Part shown: positions 1 to 6,028 of the stretch, piece by piece | Layout of the letters: each line of letters begins with the position of its first letter | Position numbering within the stretch: position 1 is the first letter of the stretch | Assembly (NCBI GenBank): GCA_020056645.1 | Contig: JAGVHJ010000169.1 | Location: 1 to 6,634, forward strand | Source of the DNA: Desulfobacterales bacterium | GTDB lineage: Bacteria > Desulfobacterota > Desulfobacteria > Desulfobacterales > JAHIVH01 | Reading direction: 5' to 3' | DNA: 6,634 nt | The notes under the pieces: generated by a model | Seen by the model: only the letters and a program-made list of their open reading frames with translations | Databases searched by the model: none | What the model was told of the DNA's origin: nothing | Made by a program: the position numbers and the translations under genes

Positions 1-2
1 AT

Positions 3-17
3 TACGATAATGTATGA
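3..17 (+). CDS. Possible 3' tail of the preceding gene (ATGA overlap with hisH)
   Basis: A reading frame entering from the left edge ends at TGA 15-17, giving the last residues Y-D-N-V. That stop overlaps the hisH start ATG (14-16) in an ATGA arrangement, a junction also seen at 4680-4683. A second frame ends at TAA 8-10, so the assignment is uncertain. If real, gene order in known amidation loci would make this the end of an N-acetyl sugar amidotransferase (WbuX/WbpG/PseA type), but nothing in these few codons proves that. Confidence 0.3.
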   Translation, partial: YDNV

Positions 18-631
18 AGCACGTCGTTGTTATTGACTATGGCATTGGTAATGTCGATTCCGTATGCCGGGCGGTGAGTCGCTGCGGTGCCCACGGGGTC
101 GTTACGGACGCTCCTGAAGCGATCATGAACGCCGATGGCCTTATTTTGCCTGGGGTCGGCTCATTTGCTGAAGGGATGGCCCAGCTTGAAAAACGCGGCT
201 TGATTTCTGTGTTGAAACAAAAAGCGCAAGAAGAGAAAGCCCCCTTTCTGGGCATCTGTCTCGGCATGCATCTCATGGCAAGTGTGGGAACGGAAGGGGG
301 CGTTGCCCAAGGCCTTGATTTGATCCATGGGAGAGTCGTTAAATTTTCACCGGATTCAAATAAGATCAAAATTCCGCACATTGGATGGAATGACGTGAAA
401 TGGCGACGGCGTGATCCGATCCTCTGCGACATTCCCGATCATACCGATTTTTATTTTGTTCACAGCTATCATTTCCAGTGCGACGAAGCGTATATTGTGG
501 GAACGAGTTCCTATTGCTGCGACTTCGCCTCTGTCATTGCCCACGGGAAGTGTTACGGAACGCAGTTCCACCCTGAAAAAAGTCAACGCATGGGGCTGCG
601 GTTTTTAAAGAATTTTATCGAGCTATGCTGA
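14..631 (+). CDS. hisH: HisH-type glutamine amidotransferase subunit, sugar-amidation paralog (WbuY/HisH2-like)
   Basis: This is a class I glutamine amidotransferase of 205 aa, the normal HisH length. It hydrolyses glutamine and passes ammonia to its HisF partner in the cytoplasm. Visible in the protein are the oxyanion-region motif LPGVGSF (about residues 45-51), the nucleophile elbow LGICLGMH with Cys82, the PHIGWN block (121-126), FVHSYH (148-153), and the catalytic His186 and Glu188 in GTQFHPEKS. The glutaminase triad therefore looks intact. Its stop overlaps the start of the HisF-like gene by 7 nt (ATGCTGA, 625-631), suggesting coupled translation of an equimolar pair. The surrounding genes are glycan genes rather than his genes, and the HisF partner lacks a catalytic Asp. 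I therefore infer a role like P. aeruginosa HisH2, feeding ammonia to a sugar amidotransferase. The ATG at 14 is chosen because it gives the canonical KHVVVIDYGIGN start. Confidence 0.93.
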   Translation: MKHVVVIDYGIGNVDSVCRAVSRCGAHGVVTDAPEAIMNADGLILPGVGSFAEGMAQLEKRGLISVLKQKAQEEKAPFLGICLGMHLMASVGTEGGVAQGLDLIHGRVVKFSPDSNKIKIPHIGWNDVKWRRRDPILCDIPDHTDFYFVHSYHFQCDEAYIVGTSSYCCDFASVIAHGKCYGTQFHPEKSQRMGLRFLKNFIELC

Positions 632-1416
632 AAGTTCGCATCATTCCAACGCTATTATATAAGAATTTCGGATTGGTGAAAGGGACCGCCTTTAATAGCT
701 GGCGGCGCGTTGGCGGCGTTCTCCAGGCGGTTAAAGTATATAATTTAAGGGAAGTGGATGAACTTATTTTCCTTGATATTTCAGCGACGTTAGAAGGCCG
801 TTCCCCCGATTTCTCACTGATCGACGATATCGCTGATGAGTGTTTCATGCCCCTCACAGTCGGGGGCGGCATACGGACCTTGGATGATGTCACCCGTCTC
901 TTGAAAGTCGGAGCGGATAAGATCGCCATCAATACCATCGCTGTAGAAAATCCATCGTTTATTCAATCGGTCGCCGACACGTTCGGCTCCCAATGTGTTG
1001 TCGTTTCCATTGATTATGTCCGGGTGGATTCCAATCGTCATGAGGTTTACTCTCATTCGGGACGAAAAGCCACCGGGCTTTCACCGGAACAATTCGCCAT
1101 GGAGTGTGAACGGCTGGGTGCGGGAGAGTTGCTTTTAACCTCCATCGATAATGATGGAATGATGAACGGGTACGATTTGGAGTGTTTACGGAGGGTCGCC
1201 GAAACGGTTTCCATCCCCGTGATTGCCTCTGGCGGCGCGGGAAACTTTCAACATATGGTTGAAGCGCTGCATGTTGGAAAAGCCTCCGCGGTCGCCGCGG
1301 CGAGCATGTTTCATTTCACGGAGCAGACCCCCCTTGAAGCGAAGGCCTATCTTAAAATGAAGGATATCCCTGTTAGAATTATCAATGAAATGGGAAGTGG
1401 ACACGCGTCATGCTAA
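625..1416 (+). CDS. hisF: HisF-like ammonia-channel/cyclase subunit, glycosyl-amidation type (WbuZ/HisF2-like)
   Basis: A 263-aa (beta/alpha)8-barrel of the HisF family. Seen in the sequence are the start MLKVRIIPTLLYKN, a phosphate-binding loop GGGIRT (about 80-85), SIDYVR with Asp130, LLTSIDNDGMMNGYD (170-184), and a second phosphate loop SGGAG (202-206). Genuine imidazole glycerol phosphate synthase needs Asp11 and Asp130. Here Asp130 is kept but position 11 is Leu (PTLLYK instead of the usual CLDVK). The blocks FNSWRRVG (23-30) and VDELIFLDI (44-52) are what I associate with the WbuZ group of LPS/glycan HisF homologs. I infer that the barrel channels ammonia from HisH to an N-acetyl sugar amidotransferase that makes an acetamidino group, and that it is not a histidine enzyme. 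It overlaps hisH by 7 nt upstream and the methyltransferase gene by 7 nt downstream (ATGCTAA, 1410-1416). Confidence 0.92.
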   Translation: MLKVRIIPTLLYKNFGLVKGTAFNSWRRVGGVLQAVKVYNLREVDELIFLDISATLEGRSPDFSLIDDIADECFMPLTVGGGIRTLDDVTRLLKVGADKIAINTIAVENPSFIQSVADTFGSQCVVVSIDYVRVDSNRHEVYSHSGRKATGLSPEQFAMECERLGAGELLLTSIDNDGMMNGYDLECLRRVAETVSIPVIASGGAGNFQHMVEALHVGKASAVAAASMFHFTEQTPLEAKAYLKMKDIPVRIINEMGSGHASC

Positions 1417-2048
1417 AAACAGATCAGATGAATGTTTGGCAAAATATCTTCGGGAAAGAGTATACCGATAGAAATCCCTTGAATGAAGAACAGATGAATT
1501 CCCTGTATGAAAAGCAGTTTGGTGTGACCAGGTCGCTTTTAAATGAAAAATTCATCGGATTTTTAGATAGAAACTCAAAAATTTTGGAGGTCGGCTCCAA
1601 TGTGGGAACGCAACTTCAACTCCTGAAAACGATGGGGTTTAACCGCTTATACGGAATTGAACTCCAGGAGTACGCGGTCGAAAAATCAAAGATGCTCACG
1701 AGAGGCGTGAATATCATCCAAGGGTCGGCATTTGATATCCCTTATAAAGATCGTTACTTTGACATGGTGTTTACCTCCGGCGTTTTAATTCATATCAATC
1801 CCGTTGATTTGAAGATGGCTTTGGATGAAATTCATCGATGCTGTAACCGGTTTATTTGGGGATTTGAATATGACAGCGAAGATTTCACGATGATTCCTTA
1901 CAGAGGAGAGCCAAACATTCTGTGGAAAGGGAATTACGCCAGGGAATACTTAACACGATTCAACGATTTAACGCTGGTTCAAGAGATGAGGCTCCCCTAT
2001 ATCGAGAGCGATAATGTGGATAGGATGTTCTTGTTGGAAAAACAATAG
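1410..2048 (+). CDS. SAM-dependent methyltransferase, pseudaminic acid biosynthesis-associated methylase family
   Basis: A 212-aa class I methyltransferase. The SAM-binding motif I is ILEVGSNVG (58-66). The acidic residue ending strand 2 is Glu84 in GIELQ, and the motif II/III region covers GSAFDIPY (105-112), FDMVFTSGVLIHINP (117-131) and the YRGEPN block (164-169). The N-terminus (W-Q-N-I-F-G-K-E-Y-T-D-R-N-P, residues 10-23) and the phrase GVLIHINP are hallmarks, from memory, of the methylase family found in pseudaminic acid clusters (TIGR03587-type). The acceptor is not known for that family in general; a sugar hydroxyl or amidine/amine on the nonulosonate is likely, but this is inference. 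The start at 1410 sits inside the end of hisF, which supports coupled expression. A GTGG purine stretch about 10 nt upstream could serve as a weak ribosome-binding site. Confidence 0.85.
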   Translation: MLKTDQMNVWQNIFGKEYTDRNPLNEEQMNSLYEKQFGVTRSLLNEKFIGFLDRNSKILEVGSNVGTQLQLLKTMGFNRLYGIELQEYAVEKSKMLTRGVNIIQGSAFDIPYKDRYFDMVFTSGVLIHINPVDLKMALDEIHRCCNRFIWGFEYDSEDFTMIPYRGEPNILWKGNYAREYLTRFNDLTLVQEMRLPYIESDNVDRMFLLEKQ

Positions 2049-2060
2049 GGGGTAATCCCT
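2047..2060 (+). promoter_or_regulatory. Candidate ribosome-binding site for the cytidylyltransferase gene inside a small inverted repeat
   Basis: AGGGGG at 2047-2052 begins at the stop codon of the methyltransferase gene. It is the only purine-rich Shine-Dalgarno-like run before ATG 2065, with a rather long spacer of about 12 nt. AGGG (2047-2050) can pair with CCCT (2057-2060) across a GGTAAT loop, so the site may be partly self-occluded. The stem is only 4 bp and may be chance. Confidence 0.35.
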
Positions 2061-2064
2061 GGTC

Positions 2065-2667
2065 ATGAATCGTGATAATAAGAAAAAGATAACGGCGATC
2101 ATCGAGTGCCGGATGACCTCCACCCGGCTTCCGGGAAAAGTGATGCTCACGTCGTGCGGCAAAACCATGCTGGAGCATATCGCCGAACGGTTATCCACCG
2201 TGAAGGCGATCGATACCATCCTCTTTGCGACAACAGCCAACGCCACGGATGATTGTATCGCGGCGTTGGCTGAAAAGATAGGGGTTCAGTGTTTTCGGGG
2301 AGATGAGGAAGATGTCTTAAAGCGGGTGTTGCTTGCCGCGGAAGCATGCAAGACGGATATTATCGTCGAAATTACAGGGGACTGCCCGCTCATTGATCCA
2401 TCCATTGTCGCTCAAACGATCGATTTGTACATGTACAATGAGTGTGATTACGCCAGTAACGACCTAAAGCCATCGTTTCCCCTGGGAATGGATGTGCAAG
2501 TGTTTTCAAGAGATCTATTAAAAATAGCGGATGAAAAAGGGCTGACGGCTCCCGATCGAGAGCATGTGAGCTGGTATTTTATCCGAAATCCGGACCAGTT
2601 TCGGCTGGTGACGCTTCCCGCCCCCCCCCCCCTTATACGCTCCCACCGTTCGCTTGACGCTGGATGA
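2065..2667 (+). CDS. SpsF-like sugar cytidylyltransferase, C-terminally frameshifted at a C12 tract
   Basis: This is a nucleotidyltransferase of the CMP-KDO/acylneuraminate cytidylyltransferase superfamily, SpsF branch, expected to activate an acidic sugar with CTP (CMP-sugar formation) in the cytoplasm. The CTP-binding motif is RMTSTRLPGK (16-25). Other signatures are FRGDEEDVLKR (77-87), EITGDCPLIDP with metal-binding Asp106 (102-112), YASN (129-132) and FPLGMDVQVF (138-147). As written the frame stops at TGA 2665-2667 after 200 aa. The last 11 residues, which follow the proline run (LIRSHRSLDAG), do not look like the family. The true C-terminus is encoded one nucleotide out of phase immediately after a 12-C homopolymer (2621-2632). 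With 11 C the product would be 254 aa, a normal family length. This could be phase-variable off, a recent null allele, or a homopolymer sequencing error. The substrate is not determinable from sequence; CMP activation of a nonulosonate fits the neighbours. Confidence 0.88.
   Translation: MNRDNKKKITAIIECRMTSTRLPGKVMLTSCGKTMLEHIAERLSTVKAIDTILFATTANATDDCIAALAEKIGVQCFRGDEEDVLKRVLLAAEACKTDIIVEITGDCPLIDPSIVAQTIDLYMYNECDYASNDLKPSFPLGMDVQVFSRDLLKIADEKGLTAPDREHVSWYFIRNPDQFRLVTLPAPPPLIRSHRSLDAG
2621..2632 (+). repeat. C12 homopolymer tract in coding sequence (candidate slippage/phase-variation site)
   Basis: Twelve consecutive C residues, preceded by CCCG (2617-2620), fall inside the cytidylyltransferase gene at codons 186-190. 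With 11 C the frame continues as PPP-LYAPTVRLTLDE and reaches a stop at 2828-2830. With 12 C it stops at 2665-2667, and with 10 C it would stop at 2655-2657. Only one of three length classes is therefore productive. This is by far the longest homopolymer in the window; the next longest C or G runs noted are 7 nt. Confidence 0.95.
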
Positions 2668-2830
2668 AACGGATGACTATCTCCTTATCGATTCGGTTTT
2701 TAACGCCTTATATGAGAAATATCCGTGTTTTAACCTCTATGATATTATGGCGTATCTGAAAGCCCATCCTGAAGTGGCGGCTCTTAACGCCCACATCGTT
2801 CAGAGACACCCATCACAGAATGAAGAATAA
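2633..2830 (+). pseudogene. Out-of-frame C-terminal part of the SpsF-like cytidylyltransferase
   Basis: This frame has no start codon of its own beside the tract. It encodes 65 residues that read as the natural end of the preceding protein: LYAPTVRLTLDETDD, then LLIDSVFNALYEKYP, FNLYDIMAYLKAHPEVAALN, and a stop at 2828-2830. The pattern R-L-T-L-D-(E/T)-x-x-D followed by a Y-E/K-x-x-P-x-F-x-L-x-D-I helix and H-P-E-x-A-x-L-N is what SpsF-family proteins show at their C-terminus. The segment is codon-like and free of stops. Either the locus has only just gone out of frame, or it is maintained by reversible slippage or is in frame in the real genome. It overlaps the start of the dehydrogenase gene by 11 nt. 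Confidence 0.85.
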
Positions 2831-3767
2831 AATTTACAAGATCCTTCTTGTCGGGTTGGGGAATATCGCCGTTGGGTATGATCTCCAAGGAGCTGAAGGA
2901 AACATCGCCACCCATGCCAAGGCCTGTATGGCCCATCCGTGTTGTGAACTCGTGGGAGGCGTTGATCCGGATTTGGAAAAGCGAGAGCGATTTACCGCCT
3001 TTACCGGAAAACCCGCCTATGAAAGCCTAATGCGGGCAGCGGAGATCTCCTCCCACGCAGACGCTTTCATCATCTCTACGCCTTCTCCCGTTAGAATCGA
3101 ACCCATGATGGCCTGTTTGGCGCATAAACCCGATTTTATCATTCTAGAAAAACCGGTGGCCCTGCATTGGAATGAGGCCCTTTCGATTGAAAGGCGTGCG
3201 AAAGAAGAAAAAATACCAATATTTGTCAATTATTTCAGGCACTATCTTCCATCTGTCCACGCTATCTTTGACACGATCCATCGGAATAATTTTGGCAGGC
3301 TTATGAGCGGCCACCTCTCTTATTCGAGGGGACTCTTCAACAACGCCTCTCATATGATCGCACTGCTTCTTCAACACTACGGCATCCCAGAACGTATTCA
3401 AACGATTGGGGGAAAAACCGAGAGCGAACCATGGGGGGATGTGGCGATTCCGTTTGTCCTCTATTTCAATCACGCGCCCATCTCTTTTTACGCATCCATG
3501 ACCTCCTATGGTTCAGGAGATGGCGTGCTCTATTTCGAGGCGGGGAAAGTCTCCTTTAAACACTACTTTGAAACAGTTGAACTCTGGGGCATCGATAGAA
3601 GGCCATTGTCAATCGACCAACCGGACTGTGCCAACTATCAGTATGACGCGCTGGATCAGATCATTCAATGTGTGGAGAAGGGAGGGGAAACAAATTTCAG
3701 GGAAGCATTGGAAACGCTTCAGGTGTGCCTTGCCGTAAAAGATGATGGAGCGTTCATTGAAGCCTAA
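2820..3767 (+). CDS. Gfo/Idh/MocA-family NAD(P)-dependent sugar oxidoreductase
   Basis: A 315-aa two-domain dehydrogenase. The N-terminal Rossmann fold shows KILLVGLGNIAVGYD (7-21), the end-of-strand acidic region GGVDPDLEKRERF (46-58) and ISTPSPV (85-91). The family-defining EKP is at 110-112 with the conserved Lys111. The C-terminal domain contains VNYFRHYLPSV (136-146), FGRLMSGHLSYSRGL (158-172) and NNASHMI (174-180), the region holding the active-site His in relatives. Family members oxidise or reduce a hydroxyl of a nucleotide-linked or free sugar, often to a keto sugar that an aminotransferase then aminates, which fits the DegT gene two genes downstream. The start at 2820 has only a weak purine site upstream (CAGAG). 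When the preceding gene is in frame its stop at 2828-2830 overlaps this start, so coupling would be expected. The substrate cannot be told from sequence. Confidence 0.88.
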   Translation: MKNKIYKILLVGLGNIAVGYDLQGAEGNIATHAKACMAHPCCELVGGVDPDLEKRERFTAFTGKPAYESLMRAAEISSHADAFIISTPSPVRIEPMMACLAHKPDFIILEKPVALHWNEALSIERRAKEEKIPIFVNYFRHYLPSVHAIFDTIHRNNFGRLMSGHLSYSRGLFNNASHMIALLLQHYGIPERIQTIGGKTESEPWGDVAIPFVLYFNHAPISFYASMTSYGSGDGVLYFEAGKVSFKHYFETVELWGIDRRPLSIDQPDCANYQYDALDQIIQCVEKGGETNFREALETLQVCLAVKDDGAFIEA

Positions 3768-4683
3768 CCTCTTTATCGCCTGCCATGACAGCGGCGGCGC
3801 GGAGATTCTTTCCGCCTGGGTCAATGAAAACAGAGACCGCTACACCTTCTTATTTTACCTTGGCGGCCCGGCGATAAAAATTTTTCAACGGGATGTTGGC
3901 GCGTTTCAACACGCCGAAATGGATGATCTTGAGGCCCTTTTCCCCCATGGCTTTGTCTTGTGCGGAACCAGCCTGGAATCCGATCTGGAAAGAAGGGTGA
4001 TTCAAAGAGCCAAACAGATGAAAATAAAGACCATATGCTTTTTGGATCACTGGGACCTATATTGGGAGCGGTTTGGAGCACGGGGAGACCTGTCGCAATT
4101 GCCTGATGAACTGTGGGCTGGGGATCGCTATGCGATTGAACTCGCCCGCGCGGAAGGATTTCCAGAGAGGTTGTTGAAGCTGGTTCCCAATCCACGCACC
4201 CAACAGATGCTTGAGATGGCGAAAGTTTCTCCGCCCCCCCAGGGGCTTTCGGCTCTTTTGTTCATTTGTGAACCAGTTAGCAGAAAACTGAAAGCTTCCT
4301 TTCAGGAAAACGCATGCCTCTACGATGATGAATATGAGAATATGAGGCGCTTTCTCAAGGCGCTAAAAAAATCCCCCGGCTTATTTCAAAAGGTTACATT
4401 GCGACTCCATCCCTCAGAGGGTAAAGAGAAGTATGCGGGGCTCGTCCATGAAGAACAATGCGGCGCGCTGTTGCAATTCTCTGCTGAAGAAAGGCTTGTG
4501 ACGGATCTATTCAATCATCAAGTGGTTGTGGGGGTTGAAAGCGCCGCCCTCGCGACCGCGCTTGATATGGGGCGTAAAGTGGTGAGCTGCATCACCGGAA
4601 AACAATGGCGGATTTCCTTGCCCCACGATGGCATCGAAAAAATAACAGACTATAATACCCTTTTTACCGAGCGATTTTTATGA
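3742..4683 (+). CDS. Uncharacterised glycan-cluster protein, possible GT-B-type glycosyltransferase with an HP motif
   Basis: I do not recognise a named family for this 313-aa soluble protein. It has no signal peptide or membrane helix. Visible blocks are ACHDSGGAEILSAWV (13-27), FLDHWDLYWERF (100-111), LPDELWAGDRYAIELA (120-135), LVPNP (147-151), a second-half strand LSALLFICEPVS (169-180), TLRLHPSEGKEKY (219-231) and VVVGVESAALATALDMG (261-277). Two similar halves, with an HP motif and then a Ser/Ala-rich loop near the end, recall GT-B enzymes. CMP-sugar transferases such as bacterial sialyl- and Kdo-transferases use an HP motif. Placed next to a CTP-dependent sugar gene, transfer of the CMP-sugar is a reasonable guess but unproven. 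It overlaps the oxidoreductase gene by 26 nt if ATG 3742 is used. ATG 3745 and TTG 3757 (with GGAG 6-7 nt before it) are alternative starts. It ends in an ATGA overlap with the next gene. Confidence 0.75.
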   Translation: MMERSLKPNLFIACHDSGGAEILSAWVNENRDRYTFLFYLGGPAIKIFQRDVGAFQHAEMDDLEALFPHGFVLCGTSLESDLERRVIQRAKQMKIKTICFLDHWDLYWERFGARGDLSQLPDELWAGDRYAIELARAEGFPERLLKLVPNPRTQQMLEMAKVSPPPQGLSALLFICEPVSRKLKASFQENACLYDDEYENMRRFLKALKKSPGLFQKVTLRLHPSEGKEKYAGLVHEEQCGALLQFSAEERLVTDLFNHQVVVGVESAALATALDMGRKVVSCITGKQWRISLPHDGIEKITDYNTLFTERFL

Positions 4684-5975
4684 CGACACTTGCAATTAAA
4701 GGCGGGGCTCCTGTAAGAACCAACCCCTTTCCGGCATATCAGGTCATTGGAGAGGAAGAAAAAAAAGAGGTTTTACGGGTGATGGATTCAGGGATTTTAT
4801 CCCGATATCTTGGCTGCTGGCATGATGATTTTTATGGCGGCCCTGAGGTTCAGAGGCTTGAAAAGGAATGGGCCGGCTATTTTGGCGTGAAGCATGCCAT
4901 GGCGGTCAACTCGGCCACCTCCGGGCTCTATTGCGCGGTGGGCGCCATCGGGATTGAGCCCGGCGACGAAATGATCGTTTCACCCTATACGATGAGCGCC
5001 TCTGCGACAGCCGCCCTGATCTATAACGCGATCCCTGTTTTCGCGGATATCGAGGAGGATTGCTTTTGCCTTGATCCAGCATCCGTGGAATCTCGTATCA
5101 CTCCAAAAACAAGGGCCATCATGGCCGTGGATATTTTCGGCCAGCCGTATAACGCCGATTTGATCAACGCCCTCGCTAAAAAACATGGCCTTTATGTGAT
5201 AGAAGATTGCGCCCAGGCCCCTGGCGCGACCTATAAGAAAAAACACGCCGGAACCTTGGCGGATATCGGCGTTTTTTCATTAAATTACCATAAGCACATC
5301 CACTGCGGCGAGGGGGGCGTTGTTGTAACTGACAACGATGAATTGGCTGAAAGGGTTCGCCTCATACGAAACCACGCGGAGGCGGTGCTGGATGGAAAAA
5401 AGAGTCCAAAAGAGCATCTGGTTAATATGATCGGGTTTAACTTCCGCATGCCGGAAATCGAAGCGGCGATTACCCGATGTCAACTCAGAAAACTCGATGG
5501 CCTGATCAAAGAACGTCAGACGAATTGTTTTTATCTTGCAGAGCGTCTTGGCCAGATTCCCGCCATTGAGCCGCCGGTTGTTCGGGAGGGCTGTTCCCAT
5601 GTGTTTTATGTGCATGGATTTAAATTTCAGGAGAAGATAGCCGGCGTATCAAGAGACCTTTTTATCCAGGCGGTTCGGGCGGAGTTGCCCTATACGATGC
5701 TCAGAAAGGATGAAGGGCCTCTTCTCGGCGCAGGTTATGTCAAGCCGCTTTATTTGCAACCCATGTATCAGCATCGCATCGCCTACGGGAATCACGGCTA
5801 TCCTTTTTCAGAAAGCAGCGTGTCGTACCACAAGGGGGTATGCCCCGTAACCGAGAGGATGTATGAAAAAGAGTTTTTTAATCATGAAATGATGCGGCCT
5901 GGCATGACCAGGGAAGATCTTGATGATGTGGCAAGGGCCTTTGAGAAGGTTTGGGAATGTCGCGCCTTTTTGTAA
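4680..5975 (+). CDS. DegT/DnrJ/EryC1/StrS-family PLP-dependent sugar aminotransferase
   Basis: A 431-aa fold type I PLP enzyme, somewhat longer than the roughly 370-400 aa common in the family. Seen are VNSATSGLYCA (76-86, cofactor phosphate region), GDEMIVSPYTMSASATAA (95-112), FADIEEDCFCLDP (121-133), IEDCAQAPGA (174-183, Asp contacting the pyridine N) and FSLNYHKHIHCGEGG (199-213), whose Lys205 is the predicted Schiff-base lysine. GFNFRMPEIEAA (252-263) is the conserved subfamily block. The family transfers an amino group from glutamate or glutamine to a keto sugar nucleotide. Here the Gfo/Idh enzyme could provide the keto group and the GNAT could acylate the new amine. Translation is probably coupled to the upstream gene through an ATGA overlap (4680-4683). 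Whether it acts as a PseC/LegC-like or a 3-aminotransferase cannot be decided from the sequence alone. Confidence 0.92.
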   Translation: MTTLAIKGGAPVRTNPFPAYQVIGEEEKKEVLRVMDSGILSRYLGCWHDDFYGGPEVQRLEKEWAGYFGVKHAMAVNSATSGLYCAVGAIGIEPGDEMIVSPYTMSASATAALIYNAIPVFADIEEDCFCLDPASVESRITPKTRAIMAVDIFGQPYNADLINALAKKHGLYVIEDCAQAPGATYKKKHAGTLADIGVFSLNYHKHIHCGEGGVVVTDNDELAERVRLIRNHAEAVLDGKKSPKEHLVNMIGFNFRMPEIEAAITRCQLRKLDGLIKERQTNCFYLAERLGQIPAIEPPVVREGCSHVFYVHGFKFQEKIAGVSRDLFIQAVRAELPYTMLRKDEGPLLGAGYVKPLYLQPMYQHRIAYGNHGYPFSESSVSYHKGVCPVTERMYEKEFFNHEMMRPGMTREDLDDVARAFEKVWECRAFL

Positions 5976-6013
5976 TTCGGGCGGCGATTCTACAGTGGCG
6001 ATAAAAAGGGGAT

Positions 6014-6020
6014 GGGGGGG
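6014..6020 (+). promoter_or_regulatory. G7 run serving as likely Shine-Dalgarno region of the acetyltransferase gene
   Basis: Seven G residues lie 8 nt before ATG 6029, with another purine stretch AAAAAGGGGA at 6003-6012. They supply the only ribosome-binding-like sequence in the 53-nt gap after the aminotransferase gene. That gap contains no hairpin followed by a T run, so it does not look like a terminator and the operon probably continues. An ATG at 6012 sits directly before the G run and currently reads only to TGA 6024-6026. Confidence 0.45.
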
Positions 6021-6028
6021 CTTTGAGC

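Noticed and set aside
37..432. Minus-strand open frames opposite hisH and several other genes (e.g. 3821-4195, 5280-5615, 5808-6149)
   Set aside because: They lie wholly or almost wholly opposite well-supported + strand genes, show no recognisable domain, and look like shadows of the coding frame.
1328..1333. C6 run in the HisF-like gene as a slippage site
   Set aside because: It is too short, the reading frame is intact, and the protein has a normal length.
14..1416. Histidine biosynthesis operon fragment
   Set aside because: No other his genes are adjacent, HisF has Leu in place of Asp11, and the downstream genes are glycan genes. A sugar-amidation role fits better.
4233..4246. C7 run and a GCCCC-CCCA-GGGGC hairpin inside the HP-motif gene, as another switch or terminator
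   Set aside because: The frame is intact through it (Pro-Pro-Pro-Gln), seven C is short for slippage, and no T run follows a stem of only 5 bp. It is most likely ordinary coding sequence.
5976..6028. Terminator or promoter in the gap before the acetyltransferase gene
   Set aside because: I see no stem-loop followed by T residues and no convincing -35/-10 pair; only purine-rich ribosome-binding-like sequence is present.
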